Origin: Tolypocladium sp. Sup5 PDA-1
Taxonomy: Eukaryota; Ascomycota; Sordariomycetes; Hypocreales; Ophiocordycipitaceae
Reading direction: 5' to 3'
Assembly (NCBI GenBank): GCA_000750105.3
Contig: JPHH03000034.1
Coordinates: forward strand, 124,001-188,000
DNA length: 64,000 bases
In this document: piece by piece, positions 22,273 to 33,151 of the stretch
Layout of the letters: each line of letters opens with the position of its first letter
Position numbering within the stretch: position 1 is the stretch's first letter
The notes under the pieces: generated by a model
What the model saw: the letters and a program-made list of their open reading frames with translations, nothing else
What the model was told of the DNA's origin: nothing
The model's database searches: none
Made by a program: the position numbers and the translations under genes

Positions 22273-25200
22273 TTACACATTGGCGGCTTCATCTGGCCAG
22301 CCAGCCACGCCGCCCGCTACTAATCCTGCCAGGATAACAGACGGTCCACATACCGAGCTCGTCCGAGAGCGATCCTGATTGCTATTGCATCCTTGGAGCA
22401 GGGGAGCTCTTTCGTCCGGCTCTCTACTATCGTTGCAACTCTCTCCAAATATCCTCACCCTGGCGAGCTCTGAAATCTCGCGTCGAAGACGTTGTAGTCT
22501 GGAGCTGCGCGGCTGCCTAATTGTAAGAAGCTCGCATCGAACACGCTGCAGAGCCATCGACCAAGGGGTCCCGTCTCCTCGACCACTAGCTGCTTTCTTC
22601 CTCCATAGTCGTTTGAGATTAAACAAGTGCCTGATTGACTTATCTGGCATAAAGCGTATTAATACAGCCACGGGCATGCAAAGGACGCCGAGGATAATGG
22701 ATATCGCCCATTCCTTAGCGGAAAGTTGTGTTGCTGAGAGAGCGCTTCCGCCAAAGGTTATAATAAGAACCTGGCCCGTAATAATAGCCAGGTTAACAGC
22801 GATGAAGAATGGGTTCTTCAGAACACCTTTGAATACGTTGAGCTTATTGTCGAGGCGGCGATGGCTATTCTTGAATTAGCGCAAGGACAGAATAAATGTT
22901 TTCATCTGGTGACTTACTTGTAGAGATTAAAAAATTGCATCCAGACGAAAGTGTTGAAGATGAGGGTTTCGAGCGTCTCCATCTCCTCCGGTCGTGTAAA
23001 CCCAAGAATTCGAGGTCCTCCAAAGTCCAAGAGCGTAATAACGGCAAACTGGTATATAGATTGCCCAATGATGAGCTTCCACCCAGTTGTCGATATTAAC
23101 GGTGCTGACTTCCTCTCTGGCTCTCTTTCGAGAACGGTTGGGTTTGGAGGGTCCGTGGCGAGAGCCAGAGCAGCAAAGGTGTCCATGATGAGATTGACCC
23201 AGAGCAGCTGAACTGGTGTCAAGATGGATTCCTCTTTGTCGCTAGCGACCGCCGACACGAAGGTGAGCGTGACTGCTGTGATGTTAACAGTCATTTGGAA
23301 CTACGAGTTTCGTCTTGTCAGTCATCAGTTTACTCGTGTCCCTTGCAAAAGCAGACTTACATTGAGAAACTTCTTAACCACGTCATTCACAGTCCGCCCC
23401 CATTCTATCGCTTTAACAATCGAAGAGAAGTTGTCGTCCATCAGGACGATTGACGAGGCCTCCTTAGCAACCTCGGTCCCAGAGATACCCATCGAAAACC
23501 CAACATCGGCGGCTCTCAGGGCCGGCCCGTCATTGGTGCCATCACCAGTCACAGCCACGGTCTCGCCGAGTTCTTTCAGGCGTTTCACCAGCATCCTCTT
23601 GTCCTCTGGGCTTGATCTTGCCAGCACTTGTAGACGCGGTAGCATTCTATCCATCTCTGTGCCCGGTAATTTTCTGAACACTGGGCCTTCAATAACGATA
23701 CCAGAGTCGGTCAGAATCCCGCATTCTTTCGCAATTGCCTGGGCTGTCTGGACGTTGTCGCCCGTCACCATCCTTACGACCACCCCGGCGCGCAGGCACT
23801 GGGCAACGGCATCCGCGACTCCCGGTCTGAGCGGATCCTGAGTCCCCAGGACCCCTAACAACGTCATGTCGGCCAAAATATCTTTCATTGGGACCTCATC
23901 CGCTGAATATCCCAAGGGTGGCCAGTAAGACGTGTCTTTATATGCAAACCCAAGAGTCCGTAACGACTCGGAGCCGTACTTTGCAACGGTCTCCATCAGT
24001 GTATCGTACCGTTCCGTAGTCAACTCCACGTCCTCGCCTAGCGGAGATGTTGCCCGCTGTATGACTCGACTGCAATGTTCCAAAAGAACTTCCGGCGCTC
24101 CTTTCACATATATCCGGTACATGCCACCTTGGAGCCTCGTCACAGTGGCCATGCATTTTCTGCTCGAGTCGAATGGGTAAACCTCCAGCACCTCGGCATT
24201 TGCACGTTCCTCGTGAAGTGGTCGCATGCCCAGCCAATCCTTTGCGAACATCAGGAGAGCGGCCTCAGTCTTCGAGCCGATGAAATTGAAGTTGCCGTCT
24301 TCCTCCCCTTCAAACGCGGTAGAGTTGATGGCGATGGACTTCACCATGATGTCTCGCATGTCCTGGGCAAGTGACGAACAGAACTTCCCAGTTGAGGCAA
24401 CATCTTCATCCAGGACCGAGATCCGCTGTGTTCCGTCCATGTTGGGGCGGGTTTCGGAGTCTTGAGTGTTTTGTAATGATCGATTGGTGGCTCCTTGATC
24501 TGCCCGGTCAGAAAAGAGACTCTTCACGCCCAAGACTCCTGCAGTAACCCTCATCTTGTTCATCGTAAGCGTCCCAGTTTTATCGCAGCACACAGTTGTC
24601 GTATTTCCCATAGTCTCGCATGCCGCTAGGATCCTCACGAGATTGTTGTCCTTTAGCATTTGTGTCACCGCGATTGCCAGAGCCAGTGTGACAGCCAGCG
24701 GCAACCCTTCTGGGACCGCTATGACGATAATGGTAATTGAGACAATAAATATTCGGAGAAAGGTCTGGACCAATTCGAACGGCGAGGTATCGCTTCCTGG
24801 GATCTGAACCAGAAGCTTGATGGTGAGTACCACGAACAAGAGTGTGGCAACAGCCACTCCGGCCATGGCAATCTTGTCGGCGACGACGCTTAGCTTCTGT
24901 TGTAGTGGTGTTGCTTCAGTCCGCTCTGATACGCCCATTTTAAGCTGGCCCTGGGTGCTGTGTACGCCGACACTAGTGACCAGGTAAGTGCCGATTCCTT
25001 CCAAAATCTTGCTTCCCGAGAGTATGAAGGGGTCGAGACTGTCGGCGTCCCCACCCATCTTCAGTTTTACCAGAGCCTCGGCTGCTGCAATCTTCTTGAT
25101 CTGGTCGGATTCGCCCGTGACTGAAGATTCGTCAGACCGAATACTGTGCCCTGATATCAGAACTCCATCTGCCGGGACAAGGTCGCCGGGATCCAGATGG

Positions 25201-26204
25201 AGCACATCCCCTGCGAGGATATCGAATACTGAGATCTCTACAGACCTGCCGGATCGGATCGCTTTGACCATCCGGTCCTCTTTCTAGAGCAGGTCAGCAT
25301 ATTCTCCATTGTTACGTAGGATGCAGGTAGGAAACAAAGGTCGGAGATCAAAGAGTTGCCTTACCTTTTTATTCAGTCGAGCGAACTGCCGCTCCTTCTG
25401 ATAATCATTCAAAGCCCCAGCAACAACGACAATCATGACAGCTGTCATGATAGTGACGCCATCCACCCACTCGACCCGTGGTTGCCCTGGTGCATGGGGC
25501 TGGCCAAAGGACTGATACAAGCCCAGCGACAGAGAGATGGTAGCCACGACAGAGAGCAAGATGAGCACCTTGTCGCTAAGCGCTAATATCATGAGCTCAA
25601 ATATGCCCTTGATTTTCACATCCGGTGTTCGGTTCGTCCCAAACACAGCCTTCCTGACCTGTAAAAGATCGCACTCGTCCTGCGACTGCGACGACGAGCC
25701 AATGCCGTCGTACGGCCACGACTCGCCCGAACCCAAGCCCGCAACGAGATCCGTGCGCAGACCGTGAGCCAGTTCGGCGAGGCTGCCCAGCGCTTCAAGC
25801 TCAGCAATGCTTTTCGAGCTGACGATGCCCGCCAGCATCCCGGGAGGGAAGGCGAAGGGGCCGTGCTCTCTGCCCGTTGGAGGGTTGGACATGTCTTCAT
25901 GGCTTTGGTGTCTTGACAGTGTGATGCCGAACGATGCGGCACGCGACCCTTGAGCAGAGAAGACGGGGGTCATGGAGGTCATGGATGAGCCGTCATAGAC
26001 GGATGGCGAGCGGGGAGTGGAATCTAAAACGCCTTGGGGGGATGCTGCGCTGGGCAGGTCGAGGCGCATTTGGTTTGCGGATGTTGGCGGAGCAAGTGAG
26101 CTCTGAGAGGAGCTGAGCCCTCGGGGTGCGCCGGGCTCTGTCAGAGATCGGGTGACATCGTCGTTGGCGTCAGAAAGGCCTTGGGAGGGAGCTGGACTCG
26201 ACAC
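22273..26204 (-). CDS. P2B-type Ca2+-transporting ATPase (PMC1/PMCA family), at least 4 exons
   Basis: Exons 25365..26204 (5' end unresolved), 23361..25283, 22918..23300 and 22273..22864, with introns of 81, 60 and 53 bp; all phases match. The product is about 1245 residues. Regulatory N-terminus with GLRTDLVAGL; TGES actuator loop near residue 336; PEGLPLAV in M4 near 471; phosphorylation motif DKTGT near 514; hinge GDGTND; Ca2+-site helix VQLLWVNLIMDTFAALALAT in M6. The family exports Ca2+ from cytosol to vacuole or outside at the cost of ATP. The C-terminal tail of about 130 residues is basic with a final hydrophobic stretch and could bind regulators. The codon at 26204 is GTG, so translation probably starts in a further upstream exon; a CACAG acceptor lies just before codons D-N-G-V. 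Divergent from the first exchanger gene. Confidence 0.9.
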
Positions 26205-27394
26205 GCCGTTGTCCTGTGGGATATGTGAGATGGTCTGTCACTCGCAAGGCATGGCGTGCTTGCGCATGGGCAACTGACCACTGGAACAACGGTTATAGTA
26301 GGAGCTCTGCTTCTCCGCGAAATGAATGCCGACGGACGGCTGGACGGGAGCCCCATCGACGACCCGAGCGCGATGGAAGTCTTGAATGAGAAAGCCTGCG
26401 ATGGTCATGTGCAGGGAGAGCAGCTGATGGATGGTGGCGGCTTGGTGTTGTCATTACTACGAATCTGGGCTGCTTGCTCTCACACGCTCATTTTGTATTA
26501 GCTCCTAATTACTCCTGCTCCTAGGGCGAAGGAGGCAGCGGCTGTGCTTCCCGGTTCGCCAGCTGGCAGCATCGAATTGGCATCACGGTGCCGCACTCCC
26601 GTACTTAGCGCCGGATGAAGCTGGGCTAGCTGGGTCCAGAGCTGGACTCCAACGCACGTGCATAGCCTTGTATTCAGCGTTTCATCTCCGCCGCGGAGAG
26701 AGCTGTCAACGGCGCCGCGCCGAGCAGCAGTATGGGTCGGTGGGTTGTTGATGTAGCAAGGTATTTATTGATGAAGCTAATGACCGTGGTTTTCGCTTCA
26801 TCCATCACGAGGCAGGCCCTCAAAGGCCCTCGAGATGCGTGTTGCCTTCCGTCGGCATCGTTCCTTATTGCTTATTCATGGTGCAAATGGCAGTGAGGTG
26901 GGTCACCGACGCACTGGTGAATCGAGGAAGTTGAAAAGCGTGGCTGTCCGCGTTTTGCCCAACACGTCCATCTGCATGTAGTCCGTAGAGGAAAATCGTG
27001 GTGTTGCCATCTTTTCCATTTGGGCATGTGCGTACCTTACATGGACAGGGAACATGGTCGGCTTGCTCGTGTTACTTGTGTTTTGGGCAATTTCCTCATG
27101 CATGCATGGCTGGCATGTTTGGCACAGCACTGCCTCACGTACCCCATCGGAGGCAATACGAGTACACACGTCCGAGTACCTACGGAGTACGGATACGTCC
27201 GTACACATACTTGTAATTCCAACTACACTCCAACCGTACATGGCGCACCAGGGAGAGCAGGTTCGGACGGCACAGCTTGCGCCCCCTTTGCACGTGATCA
27301 ATGGTCAACGTCCTTCACTTCGTCCCAGGGCTGTGCCAAGTTGGTCTGCTGGAGCAAGTCTAATTGCCGCCCCTGGCAACTGGGCCTACCAATC
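26205..27394. promoter_or_regulatory. Divergent promoter region between Ca2+-ATPase 1 and CAX exchanger 1
   Basis: About 1.2 kb shared upstream region of two calcium transport genes read in opposite directions. It probably also contains the first exon of the ATPase (26221-26450). It holds one TACGGAGTA word at 27181. I could not assign a Crz1-type site with confidence. Confidence 0.5.
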
Positions 27395-28850
27395 ATGTCC
27401 GAGTCCGAGCCCTTCTTCAGCAGCTCTGCTGAGCTTGGATGCCCTCGCGAGCAGGGAGGAGATGCGGTGCCACGATGGCACATCCTGCGTCGGCTAGGGC
27501 ACCACCTCGTCGGCGTCAACGTGCTCCTCGTGTTTGTGCCGTTGGGATTCGTGGCCGCCCAGCTGGGATGGCATGGCGTGACGGTTTCGGCGCTCAACTT
27601 CCTCGTCATCATACCGCTATCGGCGCTCATCTCTGATGCGTCGGACACGATTGGCAACCGCTGGGGGAGCTTGGTTGGTGGGCTGGTGAATGCTACGTTT
27701 GGGAACACGGTTGAGTTGATTGTTGGTGTCCTGGGTCATTGTCCGGAGCTGGCCGTGAGTCGAGTCGCTGACCAGCAGATTGCAGGTCGGCATACTGGCC
27801 ATCAGCCATGGCGAGCTCAGAGTTGCACAGTCCATCATGCTGGGGAGCATCCTCTCGGACATCCTGCTGGTCAGTCCGCCCTCCCCCCAAGCACATCCAT
27901 ACGTCCACTCGCTGATGCTTCCCAGGTTCTAGGCTTCTGCATCATCACCGCCGCGCGCGGCACCGGCGTCATCGCCGTCAACTCGGCGGTAGTCGACTCG
28001 CTGTCCTCTCTGATGCTCGTGGCTGCCATGGCGCTGGTCCTGCCCACTGCGCTGTACTCGACCTTCCCTGACACGGCGGGCGGCATCGACATCAACAATA
28101 GTATCCTGTCCTTCAGCCGCGCCACAGTTGCCGTGCTGCTCCCCATCTACATTGCATACGTCTACTTTCAGCTCAAAACGCACTCGTCCCTGTTCACCGA
28201 GGACAGGGACGACGCCGATGGTGCTTCTGGCGATGTGCCCGGAGCTCCCGCCCGCACAAATACGGGTGAACGGGCTCAGGAAGATGGCGAGGGTGCGGGG
28301 GAGGTCGACGACACGCCGTCGATGCGCGAGGTTTGCATCGCTGCCGTCGTCCTGGTCATCTCCGGGGTGCTTATCGGGAAATGCACGCACTCCTTCATGG
28401 AGCGTCTGGACAGCATGACGCAGACGCTGGGCATCACCAAGACCTTCGTGGCCATAATTGTCATCCCCGTGGCCAGCAACGCGCCGGAGCTTACGCAGGT
28501 GGTGGCTGCGGCGCGGAAGCAGAAAATCGACTTCGCCGTCGGCGTCATCATCGGCAGCATCCTGCAGATATCGCTCTTTGTCCTCCCCATCCTCGTCGTC
28601 GTCGGCTGGCTCATGGATCGCGCCATGGACCTCTACTTTGAGACGTCGCAGACCTACATCCTGCTGTTCGCCGTCATCCTCGTGAACCAGGTGCTACAGG
28701 ACAGGCAGTACACATATTTGCACGGCGTTATGCTCCTCTGCGTGTAAGAAGCCGCGCTGAATGCAGTCTGTTCTACAGCATCTCGCTAACTTCCAGAATT
28801 CTAGGTACGCCATCGTCGCAATCGCTTATTTCGTTGAGCCTTATAATTGA
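27395..28850 (+). CDS. CAX-type Ca2+/H+ exchanger 1 (VCX1-like), canonical
   Basis: Exons 27395..27721, 27786..27869, 27926..28743 and 28805..28850; product 424 residues, starting MSESEPFFSSS. Splicing restores the first exchanger repeat: GNTVELI-VGILAISHGELR, with the conserved Glu, continuing to LGSILSDILL-VLGF. The second repeat reads VPVASNAPELTQVV, also keeping its Glu. Eleven or so hydrophobic spans, with an acidic loop after about residue 250 (DRDDADGASGD). Family role: exchange of cytosolic Ca2+ for H+ across the vacuolar membrane. The first donor is GTTGGT, weak but the only one that keeps frame; the last exon is only 46 bp and ends AYFVEPYN. Its stop lies 17 bp from the stop of the convergent exchanger 2. 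Confidence 0.88.
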
Positions 28851-28867
28851 CATCAGGCGCCACTTCT

Positions 28868-30515
28868 TCACGTCAGGTGGTTTCCCCTATTCGCTGTGAT
28901 GAGAGTCGATTCGGCCGATTCGGGGCGGACATAGAAGGCAACGACGATGGAGACGTATCTGACCCGGGGCACATGTTAACGACGCGGCGTTTTTGATCGT
29001 TTTAGTTGGGTTAGGCAGAACAACAGAAGTCCGGATATGGAAGAAATGATAGTCACTTACGTTCCCATGAGCATACAACCCTCAAAATATGTCGTCTTCC
29101 CATGCTGCACCAGATACGTCATGATGACGACTGCCAACAAGAAGACGACAGCCTCGAAAAGCCCAAACCCGAGCACCATGGGCTGCCCGATGACCCACCC
29201 TAGCAGCACGAGCAGGGGCATGATGAAGAGCAGCGTGTCCAGCACGTTGGTCATGACGGACCGGATCGCAAAGTCCAGCCGGTGCATCCGCCCGGGCACG
29301 GCCCCGCCTTCGGACCGCGCGTGCCGGATGATGGTGAGGGACTTGGCGAAGCTGGCCGCCAGAGGCAGAAGCACGAGCCCAATGAACGCCTTGGTGACGT
29401 GCAGCGTCTTGGTCGTGAGCTCGATGCTACGCACCAGCAAGTCGCCGCACGCGGCCGTGCAGGCGATGCTGCCCGCAAGCCCGAGACTCAACGTCAGCGG
29501 TCTCACCGAACCGTCTTGACTGGTGTCTATAATCGAGTTGGTGCGGCTGTCCGGGTTGAACTGGCCCGCGTTCGGATTTCTGGGGAAGAGCTGGTCGTGG
29601 GTGCGGAAGCGGAATGCGAGGTAGGTGAGGAAGAGGAAGAAGAGGACCATGGCGGTGAGGTGTGGGAGGAGGGGAGTGTTGTCGTCAACGTCGATGCCAG
29701 TGTTCGGGCTACCCTCGTCGTCTTTGGTTGCCATGGTCATGGCGGTTGGGATGGTCAGGCAGAAGGAGGTGACCATGACGAGGGACGACATGACGCCGGT
29801 CCTCGTCTTGCTGAAAGGGGCGCTCTTCTTCCCGTAGCTGGCGCACAAGAAACTGCCGCCCAAGACCTGCGATGCCGTCGGTCAGCACAGGGAGAAGTTG
29901 GGCCGGTAAAGGTGCTACGTCGTACAAAGAGCGAGTATATGAGCGTGGTGCCTATCGTGATGCGTTGGGCAAGCTGGATCTCGCCGTAGCACAGAGCCGT
30001 GATACACAGCTATTCGAGCAGACCTTGTCAGAAAGCGACCCGAGAGAAATAATTTGCCAACAAGAAAGCAAAACCCTCCTTACGGTCAGTTCGCTGGCAT
30101 TTCCGAAGATGGCCCTGAGGAGACCTCCCCAGATACCGGCATTTCTAGTGAGCACCAGAACAATGAAGATGGTCAAGGCCGCCAGAGGCACCACAGCCGC
30201 GAAGTTGAGGAGGAAGACAGCCACGGCAGGCAGTCCCAAATGCCCCGCAACGATGGCGACGGGGACGACAACGAGCAGCACCCTGGCTGAGCCGAAATAG
30301 CTGTTGTTCAGCATGGTGGTAAGCTCGCGGTACGTGTCGGAGCGCAGAAGCCGGGGCATCGAAGGGCCTCTTCTCCTCACCAGGCCAGTGCTGCCTGTGG
30401 GAGACTGGCCCTGCCGTGGCTCCCTCTGGCCGGAAGGGTCCGAGGTCCCATCATCCGGGCGCATTGCTGGTGAACTTGGGGGGGATCTGTCGACGGGATT
30501 TCGGCGACGGAACAT
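28868..30515 (-). CDS. CAX-family exchanger 2, divergent paralog
   Basis: Exons 30084..30515, 29926..30009, 29061..29866 and 28868..28958 with introns of 74, 59 and 102 bp; all phases fit and give 470 residues from ATG 30515 (MFRRRNPVDRSP). The 84-bp second exon matches exon 2 of both sister genes in length and position. First repeat: FGNASELT-LCITALCYGEIQ, Glu kept. Second repeat: LLPLAASFAKSLTIIRHA, where the family has N-A-(A/P)-E, so the acidic residue is replaced (Lys in the local alignment), and the following GSS-x-QI block is MTNVLDTL. The membrane span pattern is retained. It may transport with altered properties, act as a regulator, or be inactive. A 140-residue Ser/Pro-rich N-terminus is longer than usual. 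Confidence 0.82.
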
Positions 30516-31033
30516 CGCCGGTTGGGAGTTCGTGGCAGCAGCGCCGAGGAAGCGGCGGGCAGCTCGGGCAGAATAATTAGATGGTTCGCTCCGCACCGTC
30601 ACCGGGAAAGTTGTGTGAAACGAAACACGGAGTAATTACCCAAATTGCAAGTAGTAGTATTCATAATGTACTTTGTAGTACAGGGCAAGACACGTTTCTT
30701 GCGTACCTAGGTATTTATTGCCGCCAGCCCTGCTGGCTCGCCCCGAAGCGTGACACGGGTTCTATTGGTCAGCCGGCATTTGCTTCCGGTCCTTCTGCCA
30801 ACCGACTCTCGCTGTTTCGGCTTCATGCAGCCAATACGGTGTACTAGAGCTGCATGTCGACGGCACGTACGCAGCACTGCCCCAAACCACCTCGACTTCG
30901 AGGGGCGGATTGACTTTTCTCTCCTTGCCTCAACGCCGACTTTCACGTCGTTTCTGGTCGTGGAAACCAATCGCGACTGGCTACGGGACCACCCCCTCCC
31001 CCTAGAGCCTCTGTGGTGGTTGACGCTGCCATC
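30516..31033. promoter_or_regulatory. Divergent promoter between exchangers 2 and 3
   Basis: 518 bp between start codons of two exchanger genes in opposite orientation. TA-rich around 30640-30720. No specific factor site is called. Confidence 0.5.
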
Positions 31034-32534
31034 ATGTGCAGCGACATGTCCACCCAACAGCCTCCCCGTCAAGGCGCGACCGAGTCGACTCCATTGCTCG
31101 CCGCAGACCAAGGTCCCTCACCACCACCAGCGACCCAAACACCACCTCTCTTCGTTCGTGCCAGCCGCGAAGCCTGGCATACCCTAAACGCCACTCTCTG
31201 GTGCAGCGGCACCAATGTCCTCCTCGTCTGCGTGCCTCTCGGGCTCATGGCTGGTGGGTGGGGATGGCCCAAAGCCGCGATATTCGTCCTCAACTTCCTG
31301 GCCATGCTGCCGCTTGCTTCTATCCTCACCTTTGCCACGGAACAGCTCGCTGCTGTTGTCGGGTCTGTGGCTGGGGGCTTGATTAATGCTACATTTGGCA
31401 ACGCTGTAGAGATGATCGTAGGCCACCCGTTGCCTGACCCTCCACGTGCCGTTGGTCTTTATGTCTGATAGCAGCTGTAGGTTGGTATCAGTGCTCTGAA
31501 AGAAGGAGAAATCGGCATTGTCCAGTCGAGCATGATAGGAAGCATTCTATCATCTATCCTATTGGTGCACCCCCCCCCCCCCCCCTTTCCATGTTGTCGC
31601 TGTCCTGATTATTTCCTGCTCACATCGCGGGTAGATCCTTGGCACCTCTTTCTTCCTCGCGGGATGTGGGAAGCGAACCGTCGATATCAACAAAGACGTG
31701 GCTGGCATTCTGACGTCGCTCATGATCATCTCGTGTGCCTCTCTCATCATGCCCTCGTCTCTGCACATATCCGATCCCGGGTCTAGTAACTCCAAGAACG
31801 ACCCCAGTGACTACATCTTGACCCTGTCACGCATCACTTCCATGATTCTCCTCATCTTTTACCTGCTGTACCTATATTTTCAGTCTGTGACCCACGCAGA
31901 GCTGTTCGTCGAGGACGAACAAGAGTCAGATGATAAGCTGCACCCCGCATCAAGCTGTGTCATTCTAATCCTCGCTACCCTTGGCGTGGGCCCCTGTTCC
32001 GACAGCCTGGTCGACAGCATTGACGGGTTCGTCGAGGCGCTAGGCGTGAGTCGCAGCTTCATCGGTCTAATCATCGTGCCAATCGTTGGCAACATCGGGT
32101 GCTTTGTTGGCACGGTTCAGTGGTCCAGGACCAACCGGATCAACCTGGCCGTTTCGGTCATCGTGGGGAGCACGCTGCAGATATCGCTCTTTGTCACCCC
32201 GTTCCTCGTGGTCGTGGGTTGGATCATGGGCAAGGATATGTCCTTGCAGTTTGACACCTTCGAAACCATCGTTCTTACCATGTCGACCCTTGTCGTCAAT
32301 TGCCTGGTGCGAGGCGGAGAGACCAACTACTTTGAAGGCCTGCTTCTGGTCGCAACGTGAGTATCTCCTGGCGCCCTGTCCTGACCAGGTTAACTGATCT
32401 TGCCTACCTACAGATATGTCATTATTTCCATCGCATTCTTCGTACACCCTGACGAGACTCCGATCGCGCAGCTAGTCGAGAGCATTGCCGATGGTACAAT
32501 TACCGCACTGACAGCCGGAGTAACGGACGGATGA
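31034..32534 (+). CDS. CAX-family exchanger 3, divergent paralog
   Basis: Exons 31034..31417, 31481..31564, 31635..32356 and 32414..32534; product 436 residues. A second in-frame ATG at 31046 is an alternative start. First repeat: FGNAVEMI-VGISALKEGEIG, Glu kept. Second repeat: VPIVGNIGCFVGTVQWS, where the family has GNAAEH, so the conserved Glu is lost (Cys-Phe at that place) while NLAVSVIVGSTLQISLF after it is family-like. Intron 2 (31565..31634) contains a run of 16 C directly after the donor. Exon layout is the same as in exchangers 1 and 2, so the three arose by duplication. Convergent with Ca2+-ATPase 2. Confidence 0.85.
31570..31585. repeat. Poly-C run (16) inside intron 2 of exchanger 3
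   Basis: Mononucleotide run starting six bases after the intron start; prone to length change but outside coding sequence. Confidence 0.85.
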
Positions 32535-33151
32535 CCGGGTCAAAAGGTCCTTTGTATATCGGACAACTAAAACCCGTCGATTTCCGATCTGAAGGATGAG
32601 AGTAGGTCGGTCGCTCATATTCGGGTCCAACCTGGCTGCTGCGTTGGAACAGGGCTGTTGTTACAAGGAGTTGCTGCCCATAAACCCCCACTCCTACTGC
32701 GGTGCACATCAGTCCAGCACGCCCTCGAAAAGGTGCTGTTTCCCAGAAGGCAGCGTTGAGTCCCATGACACTGCAAGATGTGAGAGGCATCTGGACTATT
32801 ATTTCGGTGGTGGAGATCTGGCGGGTAAAGCAACAGCATACAGTCTGTCAAGGGGACGTTGTTCCGAGACTACGACACGGCTAAAATGTCGTTGGAGGGT
32901 AGTTGTCACGAGGGGCTAGGCCTGCATTATACCAGCTCTCATTATCCGCACTCTCTTGTCCATGCATTTTACCAGCTGGTCGAGAATATCTGCTCCTATG
33001 ATCAGTTGTATGGGAAACATAGTAGCAAGCATTTCCACGTCTTCAAGAGCAGGATGCTGATGGAGTACCACCATCAGACGTTAGCAAACGGACTGCTCAA
33101 TGGCGAAGAAAGCCCTGTTCTCATTAAAACAAAAAAACCCCTAAATGTACA
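32535..33151. other. Convergent 3' intergenic region
   Basis: 617 bp between the stop of exchanger 3 and the stop of Ca2+-ATPase 2. No coding potential recognised; expected to hold both 3' untranslated regions. Confidence 0.5.

Noticed and set aside
21850..22323. 157-codon plus-strand frame over the ATPase 1 3' end
   Set aside because: No cl​ear domain; overlaps the intact last exon of the ATPase.
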